Shown: positions 22,643-34,623, counted from the stretch's first letter. The stretch: 64,000 nucleotides of DNA from Ulva prolifera (GCA_023078555.1 CM041199.1:6949315-7013314), one strand, 5' to 3'. Numbers and translations: made by a program. Notes: a model not told the origin generated them from the letters alone.

Positions 22643-24790
22643 TCAGCTCAAGCATTCTCCAAATTGGCTGATGCTGGCGGCTGTGGGAGCCACCATGGCT
22701 GCAACTGCAGGGGTGCTCGCACCGGGGGATGCGGCGTCATGCAGGCGCACGAAGCGCGGCAGCGTGACCGCGTTGACGAGCGGCCCCCGCGACGCCGCCA
22801 CGGCGCAGCGGACATCAGGCTCAGGGACGCCGAGGAGCTCCGCGATCTGGTGCAGCGCGCCGAGGAAGGCCTCGAAGCCCATGCGGCTGCCCTTCACTGG
22901 CTCGCTCTGCACAATTGCTTCGAAGTTTTCAATGTCCTGATGCATACGGCTATGCATTCATGCGTACATACACAGGAACGGCAGGGATGTGGTACACGCT
23001 CGTGCCCGGCCTAGTGCCATGAATGAGTGAGTGGATTTGCGAGTGGATTCCGAGAACCGGCTCCATGCCCGGCCTCGGTCCTGTGTAGCTACATAGATAC
23101 CTACATCAACACGCCGCAGCAACGAGCGATGCCGTAGTCGGTGCTTTCATGCCCCCAGGAGGGTGCGCGCTTGCGTGTGACAGGGACAGAGTTGGGCAGG
23201 AAGGTACCACTGCAGGCCCAGCCGCACGTAAAAAGAAGAGAACAAAAAACAAGTGTATGTCTACTTGCGTACCGCCAACGCTGCTGGCTGTGTGCTGGAT
23301 GCAGTGTGCACAAGTCTTGCTGAGAGGAGATGGCTCTGAGCTTGCCGGGGACACTGGCAAACCGGCCAAAGGTGCAGCAGCAGCAGTGACGTTGGTGGCC
23401 CACCTAATTTGATGCACATGTGCAGAAGGTAGGGCAGCAGGGGGAGAAAAAAACAATAAAGTGAATTGAGGAGTAGAGATGAAGCAGGCACCTTTGAAGA
23501 GATGAGGTAGCGGCTGGCATACCCGCCGTGCTCTGGCGTGCTTTCTTGGAGGGATGAAGAGTTGTCCGGCGTAAGTGTTTTGCTCACTGCGCAGAGCGTG
23601 CGGCCCTGCATCAGTCAAGGACACCATGAGCGCAGTGGGCAGTGCTGTTATTGTCAACATCGTAGACAGAAGTTTGAATGGACATGCGCTTTCCATGTCT
23701 TGCATGCGGGCCCAGAGGCATCCGGACCAATTTCCGCACATGTAAGATTGGCTGGTGACACCCGGCCAGCTTGTATGTTGGAAGACATCATCTGAGCTCT
23801 TTGCTGTTCACACATAAGTGTATATGCTTTGGAGAGCCACAAGGTGGATCATGACGGCATCATGTGCGGGGAGTGCATCTGTCAGTGCATCCGCAAGTGT
23901 ATGTAAGCAGTGGCACACCTTACAAAATATGAGGTCCACTGCAGCGGCACTGTCTGGGCTTGTCATGAGGCTGCACTCACGGATCAGCTTCATGAATCGA
24001 TACACGTCCAGAGTCTTGGCTTTCTTGTCGCGCGTACCAAACCGTGCATATTCCAGAAAAACTTTTCGAACGGCTCTGTCTATGTCTTCCTGCTTCGAGG
24101 CATGTTCCTCTAGATTGTGAGACTGCGCCTCAGCATCCATAGAGCGGCGATGGACTCCGCTGTGCAGTCTCCGAACATCACGGGCGGACAGGCAACCGAC
24201 TAATGCGTCTTCTGGTGCTGCTTCATTGCTTGCCTTGTCTGACAGTGGCACATCATTCACTGATGCTCCTGACACTGAAGCCTCATTGGTTGGTGCACCT
24301 GACATTGAATCATCCTGTGACTGCACTCGGGTGCATGGCTTGTCCTGATCTACAGCTTCAGAGGATGTTCCAGAATCTAGCTCCTGTCCGCTGGTGATCA
24401 CTTCCCGCGCATCTTGTTCGAGCACCTACAGCCATGCGAAATGGAATGGACTTCAGCCGAAGGCGACTGACTGCGTGCATGTGATCTCTGGCAAAGGATA
24501 GGTGACTGTATTGGCCGAGCAACCACAACGAAGACAAGCTAACGAGCGACGACCAATGCGTCATGTACATAGAACTGAATCAGCTCTGACAGGCTGCTAC
24601 ATTGGTGCGTGATTTCATCACAGCTAGTTCTGTGAAGTAAGTTGTACAAACCACGTACATCTGCCGTCAGCTCAACGCATGGCTTCGCTTCCTTGTCGGG
24701 TGGTGCAGGCGCATCATCCTCCTGACTGATTCGACGAAAATCATCTTTAAGAATTACCTGCTGTTTGATGCAGCATTTGAATAGGCCCAT
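22643..24790 (-). CDS. p25-alpha / TPPP-like protein (tubulin polymerisation-promoting family)
   Basis: p25-alpha proteins bind tubulin or axonemal structures and in protists track with cilia. The start is ATG at 24788-24790 (MGLFKCCIKQQVILKDDF; Gly2 and the Cys pair could be acylated). Exon 1 ends near 24560-24660 (not fixed). Exon 2 is 24425-23919 and exon 3 is 22906-22643. Exon 2 gives a low-complexity Ser/Glu/Ala stretch, then IDRAVRKVFLEYARFG, RFMKLIREC and DLIFCK. Exon 3 continues SEPVKGSRMGFEAFLGAL and HQIAELLG. This reproduces the p25-alpha pattern: helix with FG, the D-I-F-x-K-V block, then G-x-R-x-I/M-x-F-x-x-F. The C-terminal 60 residues are unlike known members. The N-terminal 80-residue region is unassigned. 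Confidence 0.75.
23003..23079 (-). repeat. Dispersed repeat with GGCCGGGC ends, copy 1
   Basis: Read on the minus strand it contains GAGGCCGGGCATGGAGCC, GGAATCCACTC and CCACTCACTCATTCATGGC, matching 27885-27943 and 28077-28141. It lies in intron 2 of the TPPP-like gene. Confidence 0.7.
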
Positions 24791-25665
24791 AATGGTGATC
24801 TGACGCCGAGGACCCCGTGCAATTGCTTCACCGATGTACGGCTATGCCCGGTAAGCCCGATGAAAGAACTTTGATTGATCGTACTATGTGTTCTAGCAGA
24901 TATATTGCAGCAGTGGGAGGAAAACACTAGCAGACGCTACCGCTGCAGGAGCAAGAAGAGGTGGGTGCCGCTGAGGACTGGGCAACGGAACGCCTGAAAG
25001 AGCTGCATGCTGGTGGCGAAGCCGCCTTTGCATCTCAGATATACGGTAAAGAATCGCCTTAGTGCACCTGGTACGTTGGGACTTCAAAATGCGCATCGGC
25101 GAATATAGCATAAGTGCCTGTGAGCACTTTCGCCACTTGCAAGCAACAAGCGCAGGTTGTGCAACATTGAGATAGCGCACTTGATATAAGCAGAACAAGT
25201 TTATTCAAGTACAGCACGGTTTACAGTAGCTCGTTATCGAAAGATTTGTCATCACGCTCGGTTTGTTCCGCGCATCTCCGTAAAGCTCTGGCCTGTGATT
25301 CTTGACCTGGTTGAATCCGCGCTGCACGTCAAACTTCAAATGCAAACATCGAGTCGATTGCGAATTCTGTCGGACCATTTGGCGCCTGAAAATGACGGTA
25401 TGCGTCCACTGCGAATTGTTCCCTTGCCGTCGGCACTGTCAGTAGCCTGTCGGCGCTGTTGACGCCCGGCACGTTGACAAACACATTGGAGTGCTGCTTA
25501 ACCTCCTGATGTGGTAGCAGGGGCTGCATTTGCGACATTCGACCATGTGCACAGAGTCTCTACACGTGGCATGTCGCTTATCTCTGCTTGTTCCACTGCA
25601 CTGTTGATGTGGAGCGCATCACGAGAAAATTATCAAATGCAGACACGACACAAGACAAGTCGAGT
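24791..25665. other. Intergenic between divergent TPPP-like and ACX4 genes; nothing recognised
   Basis: Both 5' ends face this interval, so it should hold two promoters. I see no clear TATA box or other motif I would defend. Confidence 0.4.
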
Positions 25666-28600
25666 ATGCCATTGCCCCCAGAGCCTTGCGGTGCGTTTCA
25701 GTCCGGCTTCCCGCAAGCTCAGGACATGTCCGCGTTTCCTGACGCAACGCACGACCTCCTGAGTCTCAGCGATCTCTTGCCCACAAAAGCGAAGCAAATT
25801 CAAGAAGCTACCAGGGAGTTCATGGTGCGCTGAGCCATACTCCCCTCGCCCTTTCGCGAGGCTGATGATCACCTCACCTACATGCACTCATCCTATTCAC
25901 CCGCCCTCGCACCTTTGCGCAGGTGAAAGAGGTTGCTCCCGTGATTGCGGGATACTGGGAACGAGCTGAGTTTCCCCATGAGCTCGTTCCGAAGCTCTCC
26001 AAGCTTGGCCTTGGGGGGGGCACTCTGTCAGGTTACGGGTGCCCAGGACATTCAATCCTGGAGGCTGCTATGGTATGTCATTCATGACCCCACTGCGTTC
26101 CGGCCGCAATCAGGCATCGACCTGTTGCAATGTCCGGTACTCAGCCCCTCTGCCCCTCTGCATCAATGCCAATGTCACTGCAGTTAAAAACGCAGCAACT
26201 ACCATGAACCCAGGTGTCCACTGCATCATTTGACAGACACAGTCCCATGTGGCTGGCTCATCTTGCCACTTGGATTTGTGGAATGACACACCCTGTGCCA
26301 CAGACAGCTGCTGCTCACAACGACCTGCACGTCTGATGCTCTCTCACATCTCATCATGGCCTGGACTGATCATACTGGTGACAGACTTCGTGCCTTTTAG
26401 CACTCATCACTTGTTGTTCCTGTTTGATTGGACTGCATGCCTGGTGCTGTTGTCAACTGCCAAGTACAGATCAGACCACAGCTTGCTATCTGCAACTGTA
26501 TTGCTATGTAACCATACACACCGGATGTGACCGCATGTGGTCATTCCCTTTCCAATGTCAACATAGCCTTCTGGGACCACCTGCAAGGCAGCTACAGCCA
26601 TCGGGGTTTTGAATGAACATTCGACGTTTGAACTGTTTGACCTGTGGCGACAAGTCTTAAGATCAGATACCATTCACTACAATAATACACCACTTCCTTG
26701 TATGTGTCCATATGCTTAAAGTGGTTTGTCAATGTAGCTATGGATAGGGCTATGCATTCGTGTAGTCCATGGCAGTGCTATTAGAGCATTCGAACATGGT
26801 CTGGACAGCGGGGAAACCGTGCCTCTTGTGTCTGTGCTACACGTTACTAGAGTGGTAAGTAGCACTCCAGGCATCCCACAGTACCACATATCCACTCAGG
26901 GGCTTCAAATCTGTCCCCGAACGTAGAATCACCGCAAACACAGACTGACAACGGGAAATGCAGCTCAACTACCAACACTCTTCAAGTTTACTTTACTCTC
27001 ACCTGCCCAGCAATGGGTCTTAAGCCCAGCCTGCATCACGGTTGCCACTGCACTGGCACTGCTGCTGCCATGACGCAACATAGATACAAAGAACTATGAG
27101 CTGTGCCATGTGTCTGCTATTTGCTTGATCTATGGGATGGTGTTGGCTCTGCATGTTCAGAGTATGCCCTGGCCATGCCAGGCCATTGCTCTGCTCATCG
27201 GGTCTGTGATGTCTTTGCATCCAGCTGCACCGCCCCTTGCATCTGAGCACTGGGCTCTGCAATTGTGTCCAGGCACATCACCACCGCGTCTCCGCACTGA
27301 ACCCTGTGCAGTTTCCCTCATGCATCATGCATGCACAAGCCAGCCAGTTCGCTACTGCGTCGTGCTCATCAGGTGTGTGCACAGCAGTGTTGGGTCGCTT
27401 TGCAGCATTTCCAGGGCTGCCACCCAGAAATTAGACTTGAATATTTGGAATTGTTTCACATGATTGGGTCCGACCCAACACTGGTGCACACCAGGGCTGC
27501 ACATTTTCAGTTAACCCCTGTTCATAGCAGTTGGTCTGGTGTGTGCACTGCATGCTGCACTGCTGCATGACCCAGGGACTTGGTGTCTCCTGACTGCATG
27601 ACGCATCTGACTGTGCCTGACCCAACCCACAATTTCCACATGTCTCCATGTTGCAACATGTTGACAGACAGCGGCCATTGTGTCGAGCATTGCTGTGTCG
27701 AGCATTCACAGCCGAGAACTTCTCACATTCGCATTCATGTTTGTATCGCCCCTGCATATGACCTGCGTCACTGCAATGTGATGCTCATCCAATCGGAGTG
27801 GCAGCCCAGGGGGCCAGGCGTTGCTCACTTTTTTTGTTTTTTCGTGACATCGCTGCGAGAAGCTGCTATGTAGTCACAAAGCACAGAGGCCGGGCAGTGA
27901 GCCGTTTCTCGAATTCCACTCACAAATCCACTCACTCATTCACCATTTCCGTGCACGCCCACTTTGGGAAAATGCACTGCACATGAGAAACTACAAAAGC
28001 GTCTTCACAATGAGAGAAGACACAGGCATCCAGCTTCACAAGGAATCATGTTGGTATGTAAATATTTACCAAGGACAGAGGCCGGGCATCGGGCCGTTGC
28101 CAGGAATCCACTCACTCATTCGTGGCCTCAGGCCGGGTGCGGGCACGTACCACAGCCCCGCTGGAAATTCCAACCAAGGATTGGAGCCCCGCACGGAGCA
28201 CATAAGCATTCCCTGTGCACAACGCCACACTCAGCCGGCGCAGAGCATTCGTCACAAACAAAGCACGGTTTACCTCACCACACCGAGACGCAACCTCCGC
28301 CAGCCGATTCAACTGATCCATGGCAGGCTGTCCCAAGCGACCATGCGTCTCATGCGATAATGGCACAAAACTGTATGCATCAGGGTCGTACAAACGATAG
28401 GCATGGCGTTTCTGAACGTCCCGCACCATCACAGCACCCCCGTCCTCCCGAGCTGCCCGGCCGCAGTAGGTATCAGCACGGGGGTTCACAACCGACACAT
28501 CCCCTATGCACAGAGGGTCACCCGGCGGCATCAACATGATGCCCCCCATCTTGTCTTGGGCCAACGTTTGTATGTGTGTATGTGTGTGTGCATCATTATA

Positions 28601-30684
28601 TATCCATGTCCGCAAGTTTATTTGTGTGCATGATGGCATAGCCATGTCCTTAGGGGCATCAACAACTCCAAGTTCCGAGACCTGGTGACGCCCAGGAACT
28701 CGATTGTGGCTAAGGTGCTTGCGGCTGCAGGCGATTGTCGAGATCGCGCGTGTCGACGCCTCCATGAGCACCTTCATCATGGTCCATAACTTCCTCGCGA
28801 TGCTCACCATCGGCCTCCTCGGCTCAGAGCGCCAGAAGACAGAGTTCCTGCCCGGGATGGCCGCGCTGCAGCGGGTCGGCGCGTGGGCGCTCACCGAGCC
28901 GAGCAACGGCAGTGACGCGGCCGCGCTGAGCGCGTCGGCTGAGTGGCTCGTCAGCGGCGGCGTGAACGGCCGCGGCGTGTGGCGCCTCAACGGCCAGAAG
29001 CGCTGGATCGGCAACGCGACGTTTGCGGACATCATCGTCGTGTGGGCTCGCGACACCGCCTCCGGCCAGGCGCGCCCCCCGCCGCCCCCCACTGCAGCGT
29101 GTCCGCCTGTGCCTATATCTTTGTCTGCAGCGACCGTCTTCTCGGCTGCGCCCCTGCAACCACACCTGTGTGGAGTTCCTCAATGAGTACAGCAATCAGC
29201 AACCCCCCCCCCCCCCCCCCCCCCCCACCCCCCCCCCCCTTGTGGCTCTGCAGGCACCTGCGGAGTGTTCCTTGTTGTGCCCAGAACTCTCCTCCGGCTG
29301 CTGCCGGTGACGAGACCCATAGCAACCCAGACTTCCGTGTTGACTAGGGGGCCTTGAGTAGCATGCTCGGCGTCTGCAGCATTGCATCGCAGGCGCGGGG
29401 CTGACGTAACGCAGCACGCTTGGTGTATGCAGGTGAACGCGTTCATCGTGCGCAAGGGCACGCCGGGCGTGGAGACACGCAAGATCGAGCACAAGACGGC
29501 GCTGCGGTGCGTGCAGAACGCGGACATCTTCCTGACCAACGTTTTCGTGCCCGAGAGCGACCGCCTGCCAGGCGTGCAGTCCTTCCAAGACACCAACAAG
29601 GTGCCTCCCTCCCCCCCCTGCTGCCTCCCTTCCGGCCACGCATGCTCGAGCTGCCCCGGCTGTGCTCCATTATCACAGTCTCTCACCTCGTTCCAGAGGA
29701 TCGCACCTGGCACTAGCTGCGCTGAGATCAACACCGCTCGGCAATACGTCAACACAGAGGAGTGTCTTGAAGAGGGCGTTGCACGCTGACTTTGGTGTCC
29801 CAAGCAGGAGGATATGCGCGCAGCTGCAGGGTGTACTGCTGCTGCATTTGCATCCGCTGGGTGTAGTAGATCTCAAGGGCGGGGCTGCAGGCCGTGATGG
29901 CGTTCTGTGCTGCAGGTGCTCGGCATCAGCCGAGTGATGGTCGCGTGGCAGCCGGTGGGCGTGGCCGCGGGGGTCTACGACATGTGCGTGCGCTACGTGA
30001 TAGAGCGCCGCCAGTTTGACCGGCCGCTGGCGGCGTTCCAGCTCGTGCAGGAGCGCCTCGCACGCATGGCCGGCGCGCTGCAGGGCATGTGGCTGTCGGC
30101 GTGGCGCCTCAGCGCGCTGCTCGAGGCGGGCACGATGACGCACGCACAGGTGCGCATGCATGGCGCGCCACCTCGTGCCTCGGCCCTGTTCTTGGAACCC
30201 AGGCATGCTGAGGTCGACGTGTTCCATCCTCAGCATGCATGGGCAGTATGTGAGGATGGTGTCGCTGTGGGCCATTGCATGAGTTCGATGTGAGGACGGG
30301 TGCATGCGTGCGCTCGTCTGTTGCACATGGTTAGCCACGAATCTTTTTCCAGAACATACTGATGGTTTGCACGCTTTCGCCGCCGTTCATGGGCCAGCAG
30401 AAGCAGACACCGCTCTGGAAGCTCGAGCTCAGTGCTGATGACCGACACCGATGTGCGGTGGCGTGCAGGCGAGTATGGTGAAGGCGCAGAACACGCTGCG
30501 GGGGCGGGAGATCGTGGCGCTCGCGCGCGAGACCCTCGGCGGCAACGGCGTCGTCTCGGACTTCCTCGTCGCCAAGGCGCACGCCGACATGGAGGCGATC
30601 TACACGTACGAGGGCACGTACGACATCAACTCGCTCGTCACCGGCCGCGAAATCACCGGCGTCGCAGCCTTCAAGCCGCGATGA
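25666..30684 (+). CDS. ACX4: Short-chain acyl-CoA oxidase, ACX4 type
   Basis: The enzyme carries out the FAD-dependent first step of fatty-acid beta-oxidation. Six exons join in phase 0: 25666-25824, 25923-26072, 28731-29069, 29433-29600, 29916-30149 and 30469-30684, giving 421 residues (plant ACX4 is about 436). Conserved blocks: [126 protein letters not shown], and [11 protein letters not shown] with the catalytic Glu (Glu398). The start ATG at 25666 aligns with the plant N-terminus; an upstream exon is not excluded. The protein ends AAFKPR, without the PTS1 tripeptide of plant ACX4. Intron 2 is 2.66 kb and packed with repeats. Intron 3 appears to use a GC donor. Confidence 0.97.
27385..27483. 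mobile_element. hAT-type MITE, 99 bp, second complete copy
   Basis: The termini CAGTGTTGGGTCG and CGACCCAACACTG are perfect inverted repeats. Flanking 8-mers GTGCACAG (27377-27384) and GTGCACAC (27484-27491) differ at one base, consistent with an aged target duplication. It lies in ACX4 intron 2. Same family as 18481-18582. Confidence 0.9.
27885..27943 (+). repeat. Dispersed repeat with GGCCGGGC ends, copy 2
   Basis: It contains GAGGCCGGGCAGTGAGCCG and AATCCACTCACTCATTCA. It lies in ACX4 intron 2. Confidence 0.65.
28077..28141 (+). repeat. Dispersed repeat with GGCCGGGC ends, copy 3
   Basis: It contains GAGGCCGGGCATCGGGCCG, GGAATCCACTCACTCATTCG and a second AGGCCGGGTGC at its right end, about 135 bp after copy 2. 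It also lies in ACX4 intron 2. Confidence 0.65.
28631..28688 (-). repeat. Dispersed short repeat, diverged copy (GGTCCCG...GGATACGGCT family)
   Basis: The minus strand reads GGTCTCGGAACTTGGAGTTG, then a ...GGACATGGCTATG... block followed by ATCATGCA. It is most similar to 62671-62725. It ends about 40 bp before ACX4 exon 3. Confidence 0.55.
29203..29239. repeat. Poly-C tract interrupted by one A, in ACX4 intron 3
   Basis: 24 C, one A at 29227, then 12 C. The intron runs 29070-29432. Confidence 0.9.
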
Positions 30685-32212
30685 GCGGAGCGCGGCGCCG
30701 GCGCGGCCGCGACACGGCAGGCAGCGCCCGGCACTGCCCGCTTCATCGCTTGGCATTGCCGCGGCGAGCCGGTGTGATGTGACGGCCACGCTGAGCCTAT
30801 GAGGGCGGTGTGGGCTGGGGCGCCAGGAATCGATCGTCCATCGAGGGTGGCGGTGCCGGGGTCAGTATTGGCGTTGCCGCGTTGCAGCGGGGACGCGCTG
30901 GGTGGAAGCGGCTATCACGGCCGGGGGGGCCGTGGCGGCTGTGCGGCTACGCTGAGGTGGCTAGGAGGGGCACTCTGGCCGGCTGCTGCACGGCGAGGGG
31001 CGAGCTGCGGCGTGGTTGGGTGCCGTCCGCCCGCCGCGCGCACATGTGTAGGCATGTGTGTAAGCATGCGTGTGGGCACAGCCGCCGCCCGCCGTGGTGA
31101 CCTGTCGGGGCGGATTATTTCATGATCCCGACGCGGCGGCCCCCGAGGCTGCTGGCGGGCGCAGAGGTGCATGGTATGCTGGTGTTTTTCGAAGAGATGA
31201 TGAGTGTGTTGCAGTGCGCCTGCGTGTGGCGGCCGTGAGAGAGTTGGCGTGTGTGTTCCGCAGGACGAAGGCACGTGTGTGCACTAGGGCATGCCTGGCG
31301 CACGGCTGGAGTTGGGGGTGTGAGAGATGTGCCCAGCGGCTGCCGGTCTGGCAGGGGCGTCTCCATTTGACTTTCACCTTCCGTTTGGTGGTTGTGACAT
31401 GTCTTCGTGTGAGCAGTTTAATACAGCCCTGGTGTCGAGTGACGGGCAAGTTCTCCTCTGCTACTAGAGAGGATGGCTGAGGTGTTGGGAAATTGGCAGG
31501 GGTGACCATTGCAGCAAATTCTGTACAGCCTGGTCGTATGGTATTCATCGCGGTCTTGTTAGGTACATGCAGTTGGTATGACATCAACTGCGTTGAATGG
31601 GACCGTAGATGGGCTTCGTCGCAAAATATGAGATGAGCTCCGCGAGCTATTTTTGCAAGATATTGCACAGTTGCTAGGGCCCATGCAGGGGCATCCGGCA
31701 AAGCAACCTTCACGATGCAGCCAACAAGGTCTCACACAATGCTGTGTCACGTGTGTGATGCAGTAGTGCATGCGTATGCTGCACGTTTGCGTTCCTTGCT
31801 GAGCTGCTATCGAGTGAAACACAGCGCTTGCTGGACTGCATCCCCGACATGCATCACGCTCTGGTGTGACCTCAAGGTCAAAGGCTGCGTAGTGTCTGTG
31901 TTGGCTACATGCGAGCTTTGCGCAGGAACTGCCAAAAATGAACTTTACAGCTTTCAAAATCACATTGGGAATGACCGTGGACTCAAGATGATCAACCACT
32001 GATGCAAATTCCACAGAAATCCCACATGTCTACTGTACATCATCAACTCAATTTCACAGCTCTCACATCATTGGAACCATATGATGAGACATGCGCACCA
32101 ACAGTGCCTGGAATTGTAACCTGCACCTCACCTAATCAAACGGCATTGTTGTAACATGTTCTTGCACATGCCTCAGATTTCACCTGCGTCCTCATGCAGC
32201 TGACTATGAAGC
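30685..32212. other. No gene recognised; 3' flank of ACX4
   Basis: The first 500 bases are GC-rich and GTG-rich, with no frame that looks coding. The rest has open frames on both strands without recognisable content. Confidence 0.35.
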
Positions 32213-33062
32213 TCAATAGTTGCTCACTGGTGGCCGCTTTCGTGCTTGTCCATGTCCCGTTGACAGCATGGAGCTACAGGCTGCCTTGAGCGCCTCGTCC
32301 TCTTCGGCCTTGCTTAAGGGCACAGCTGTCCAAGGATTATCTTCATCATATCTGGAGGTCGTTGGTGTTTTGCAGGATGTTTTCCCCGCAAACGGCGATG
32401 GAGAGCGGGACTGGTTAGGCGCAGTCTGGAATGGTGCCAGGTACCTGGTAGACAAGGCGTATCTGCGCAGCTGATTTCCTGAAGCAGACAACGGCACGAC
32501 GTGAAATGATTGTCGTTGAATGTGCATACAGTTCTCGAAATGCGGTGTGTACATCCGTGATCATTAGTGCCGCGATCCAGGCTATGCTGCGCGCCATATG
32601 CTCGACTATAGAAGATGTGTCGGATGAGAACGTCGCGGATGCGAGAAAGCCTGGCACATATCAACGAACAAATAACAGGGTTATGTATGGCATGAATCTC
32701 TGATACCACAGCTCTTTCATTTGTGAAGTCCCGTAAGGTGATTTGGCGTCGTAGCCCACACAGAGGTGCCGCAATGTGCAGTACTTCAACAGGAAAAGTC
32801 CTAAAATCGCAGACATTGCAACTGATGTGTTTCTCATATCGGCATCGCAGGCAGCCTGGGGCCCCACCAGGGGGGTGGATATCCGGCAAGCACCTGTTTC
32901 GGAAAGTGTCTGGCGCACTGCAGTAGAGCCGGAAGCAAGGAAGAATTGTTTGAGAAACATCGCAGCAATATCGTGAAGAAAATTCCCGGCGGAAATGCGT
33001 TTCATTGGATTGATGTCTCGATCCGGCGTTTCGACAGTCTCTCCCCACGCTTGAAATGTCAA
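32213..33062 (-). CDS. Unrecognised probable membrane protein, 3' exons only
   Basis: I do not recognise the family. The last two exons join in phase: 32650-32530 (donor GTATGC) and 32462-32213 (TGA). They give a helix-rich segment (EHMARSIAWIAALMITDVH) followed by LSTRYLAPFQTA and a polar tail ending ARKRPPVSNY. An open stretch upstream (about 33062-32690, same strand) encodes a hydrophobic helix (SVAMSAILGLFLLKYCTL) after an amphipathic FLHDIAAMFLKQFFLASG. It probably supplies the preceding exon through a GTGTGG donor near 32750, but that join is uncertain. A 5' end was not found. Two transmembrane helices with a cytosolic tail would fit. Confidence 0.45.
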
Positions 33063-33123
33063 AGTTTCTGCATTTTGTCCAGGTCACGACTCGGCACATG
33101 CTCGTATCTTGAATGGCCAGCAA

Positions 33124-34044
33124 TCATAACGCGCTGCCCATTGAGAGAGTCTTGTGTGCGGCCTGTTGAATAGTGAGGAGAGTCCACGTGTGCACATGCA
33201 CGATGGCCCAGGCGCGTGCCAGAGCTAGCAGAGAAGGCTCGCCAGGACCAGCTAGCACAACGCCTAATGAATGCTTCAATGCTGGTCAGAGATTTGGATT
33301 GTTTGGTCCTGTGCATGATGTGCCGGTTCGCGTTGCGCGGCGCCGCGGCGGTGCCGTGCCGAGGGTGCTGAAGATTTGGCTGACAGGAAGATGAGCAAAA
33401 GGATATCACAAATTGCGCTCACATGCGATCACGATTTGCAGTTACATTTGCAATTGAATGCTTTGTGATGGTGGCGAATGATTTCTGATGTTTCTCCAAT
33501 GGCCTGGAACGAGCGTGAGCATTTGCCATGACGACACCTCGCGACAGAGGGGATGACGATGTCAAATACTACTTGAGCTCAGGTTAAGTAGAACAGTGCG
33601 CTGGCTGTTGCTGGTTACATGACAATCACGGACAGACACATGTTTCGGCCTTGCCAAAGAGTGAGCATTGCATGCAAGAACCACGCACGTGTCATGGCCA
33701 GTGAGTCTCGACGGGTCGGGACCTTACAAGTGGTGTCTAGCTTCTGGTGCATTAGTGAGGCACTGCGCGGCTTGTGGTTCTCGTCAACCCCTCTTCGAGA
33801 CAATCTTTTCCTACAACCGATAGCACGGCGATGAGTTTTTATTGGAATGAATCCTCTATTGTAATCTACGTCCGATTTTTAACAGATAACAAACAGTAAT
33901 GGTCTCGAATCCAGGCGCCTACAGCACGGACGACTCCTTTGCAATTTATCGTATTATTTGAGAACGGTAAGGGCAGACTGAAAAATATCACAATGTGTGC
34001 ATGGCATTGTTGAGGGCTAGTGTGAACGTGATGGGAATGGGGAT
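33124..34044. other. No gene recognised
   Basis: The interval may contain the 5' exons of the membrane-protein gene at 32.2-33.1 kb and the 3' flank of the U2 gene. Confidence 0.35.
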
Positions 34045-34237
34045 GGGCTGCACGCTCCCGGCGGGGTGTGTAAGGCCGGTTGCATGCTGGACGCACCGAC
34101 GTGCAAGCACGCCATCTGGTTTGCCCGCCCAGAAAAATTAACTAATCGTAAAGGAAACACATGGTTTCCGTATCAACGATTAAGTTGATAAGAACAGATA
34201 CTACAAATTGATCTTAGCCAAAAGGCCGAGAATAGAT
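34045..34237 (-). ncRNA. U2: U2 spliceosomal snRNA
   Basis: Read on the minus strand, the first 50 bases match the universal U2 5' region: TCTCGGCCTTTTGGCTAAGA, the branch-point-pairing GTAGTA within TGTAGTATCTGTTCTTATCA, then stem-loop II. An Sm-type site (TTAATTTTTCTGG) sits about 95 bases in. The 3' part folds into stem-loop IV: arms with GCATGC...CCGGC and GCCGG...GCGTGC enclose a C-rich loop. The length of about 193 nt is normal for U2. The 5' end is placed at the A opposite 34237; the last base is approximate. It pairs with intron branch points in the major spliceosome, as expected for so intron-rich a genome. Confidence 0.96.
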
Positions 34238-34623
34238 GACGATATGAAGTGGGGAAGGGCTACCCACCGGGCGGCACGCCGCACCTGGGGCTTCAAGCGC
34301 GGGGGCCCACAGTAGCCACGTGGCAGATGCTGCAGCCAAAACGGCCGTCCGGTTGCCGAAGGAACACGCAAGCACTAAATCCATGTCTACACGCCTTCTG
34401 CCCGTCGTTGAGGAGGCCATCATATCGAGTTTGGCAACACATCAAGCTCTGTCTGCTGGGGGATGTACACGTGGCGTTTCCAGCCGCACAAGCGCACCAC
34501 CGCATATCTATTCGAGTCCAGATTCACCCACCTGCAGCAGAACACACGCGTCGACGGCATAACTATTTCTTATCTCGCAGCTTGATATCCTGCGTCACCG
34601 GTGGATTGGTAGTTGCGAAGAAC
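34238..34623. promoter_or_regulatory. Shared upstream region of divergent U2 snRNA and DPH3
   Basis: 386 bp separate the 5' end of U2 (minus) from the DPH3 start (plus). No gene is recognised in it, so it must contain both promoters. I could not identify a definite snRNA upstream element. Confidence 0.5.

Noticed and set aside
25588..25665. Upstream extension of the ACX4 frame to an earlier ATG at 25588
   Set aside because: The extra 26 residues do not resemble the family N-terminus, whereas ATG at 25666 aligns with plant ACX4; an unseen upstream exon remains possible.
28112..29092. A 326-codon minus-strand frame
   Set aside because: It overlaps ACX4 exon 3, which is clearly coding on the plus strand, and has no recognisable domain.
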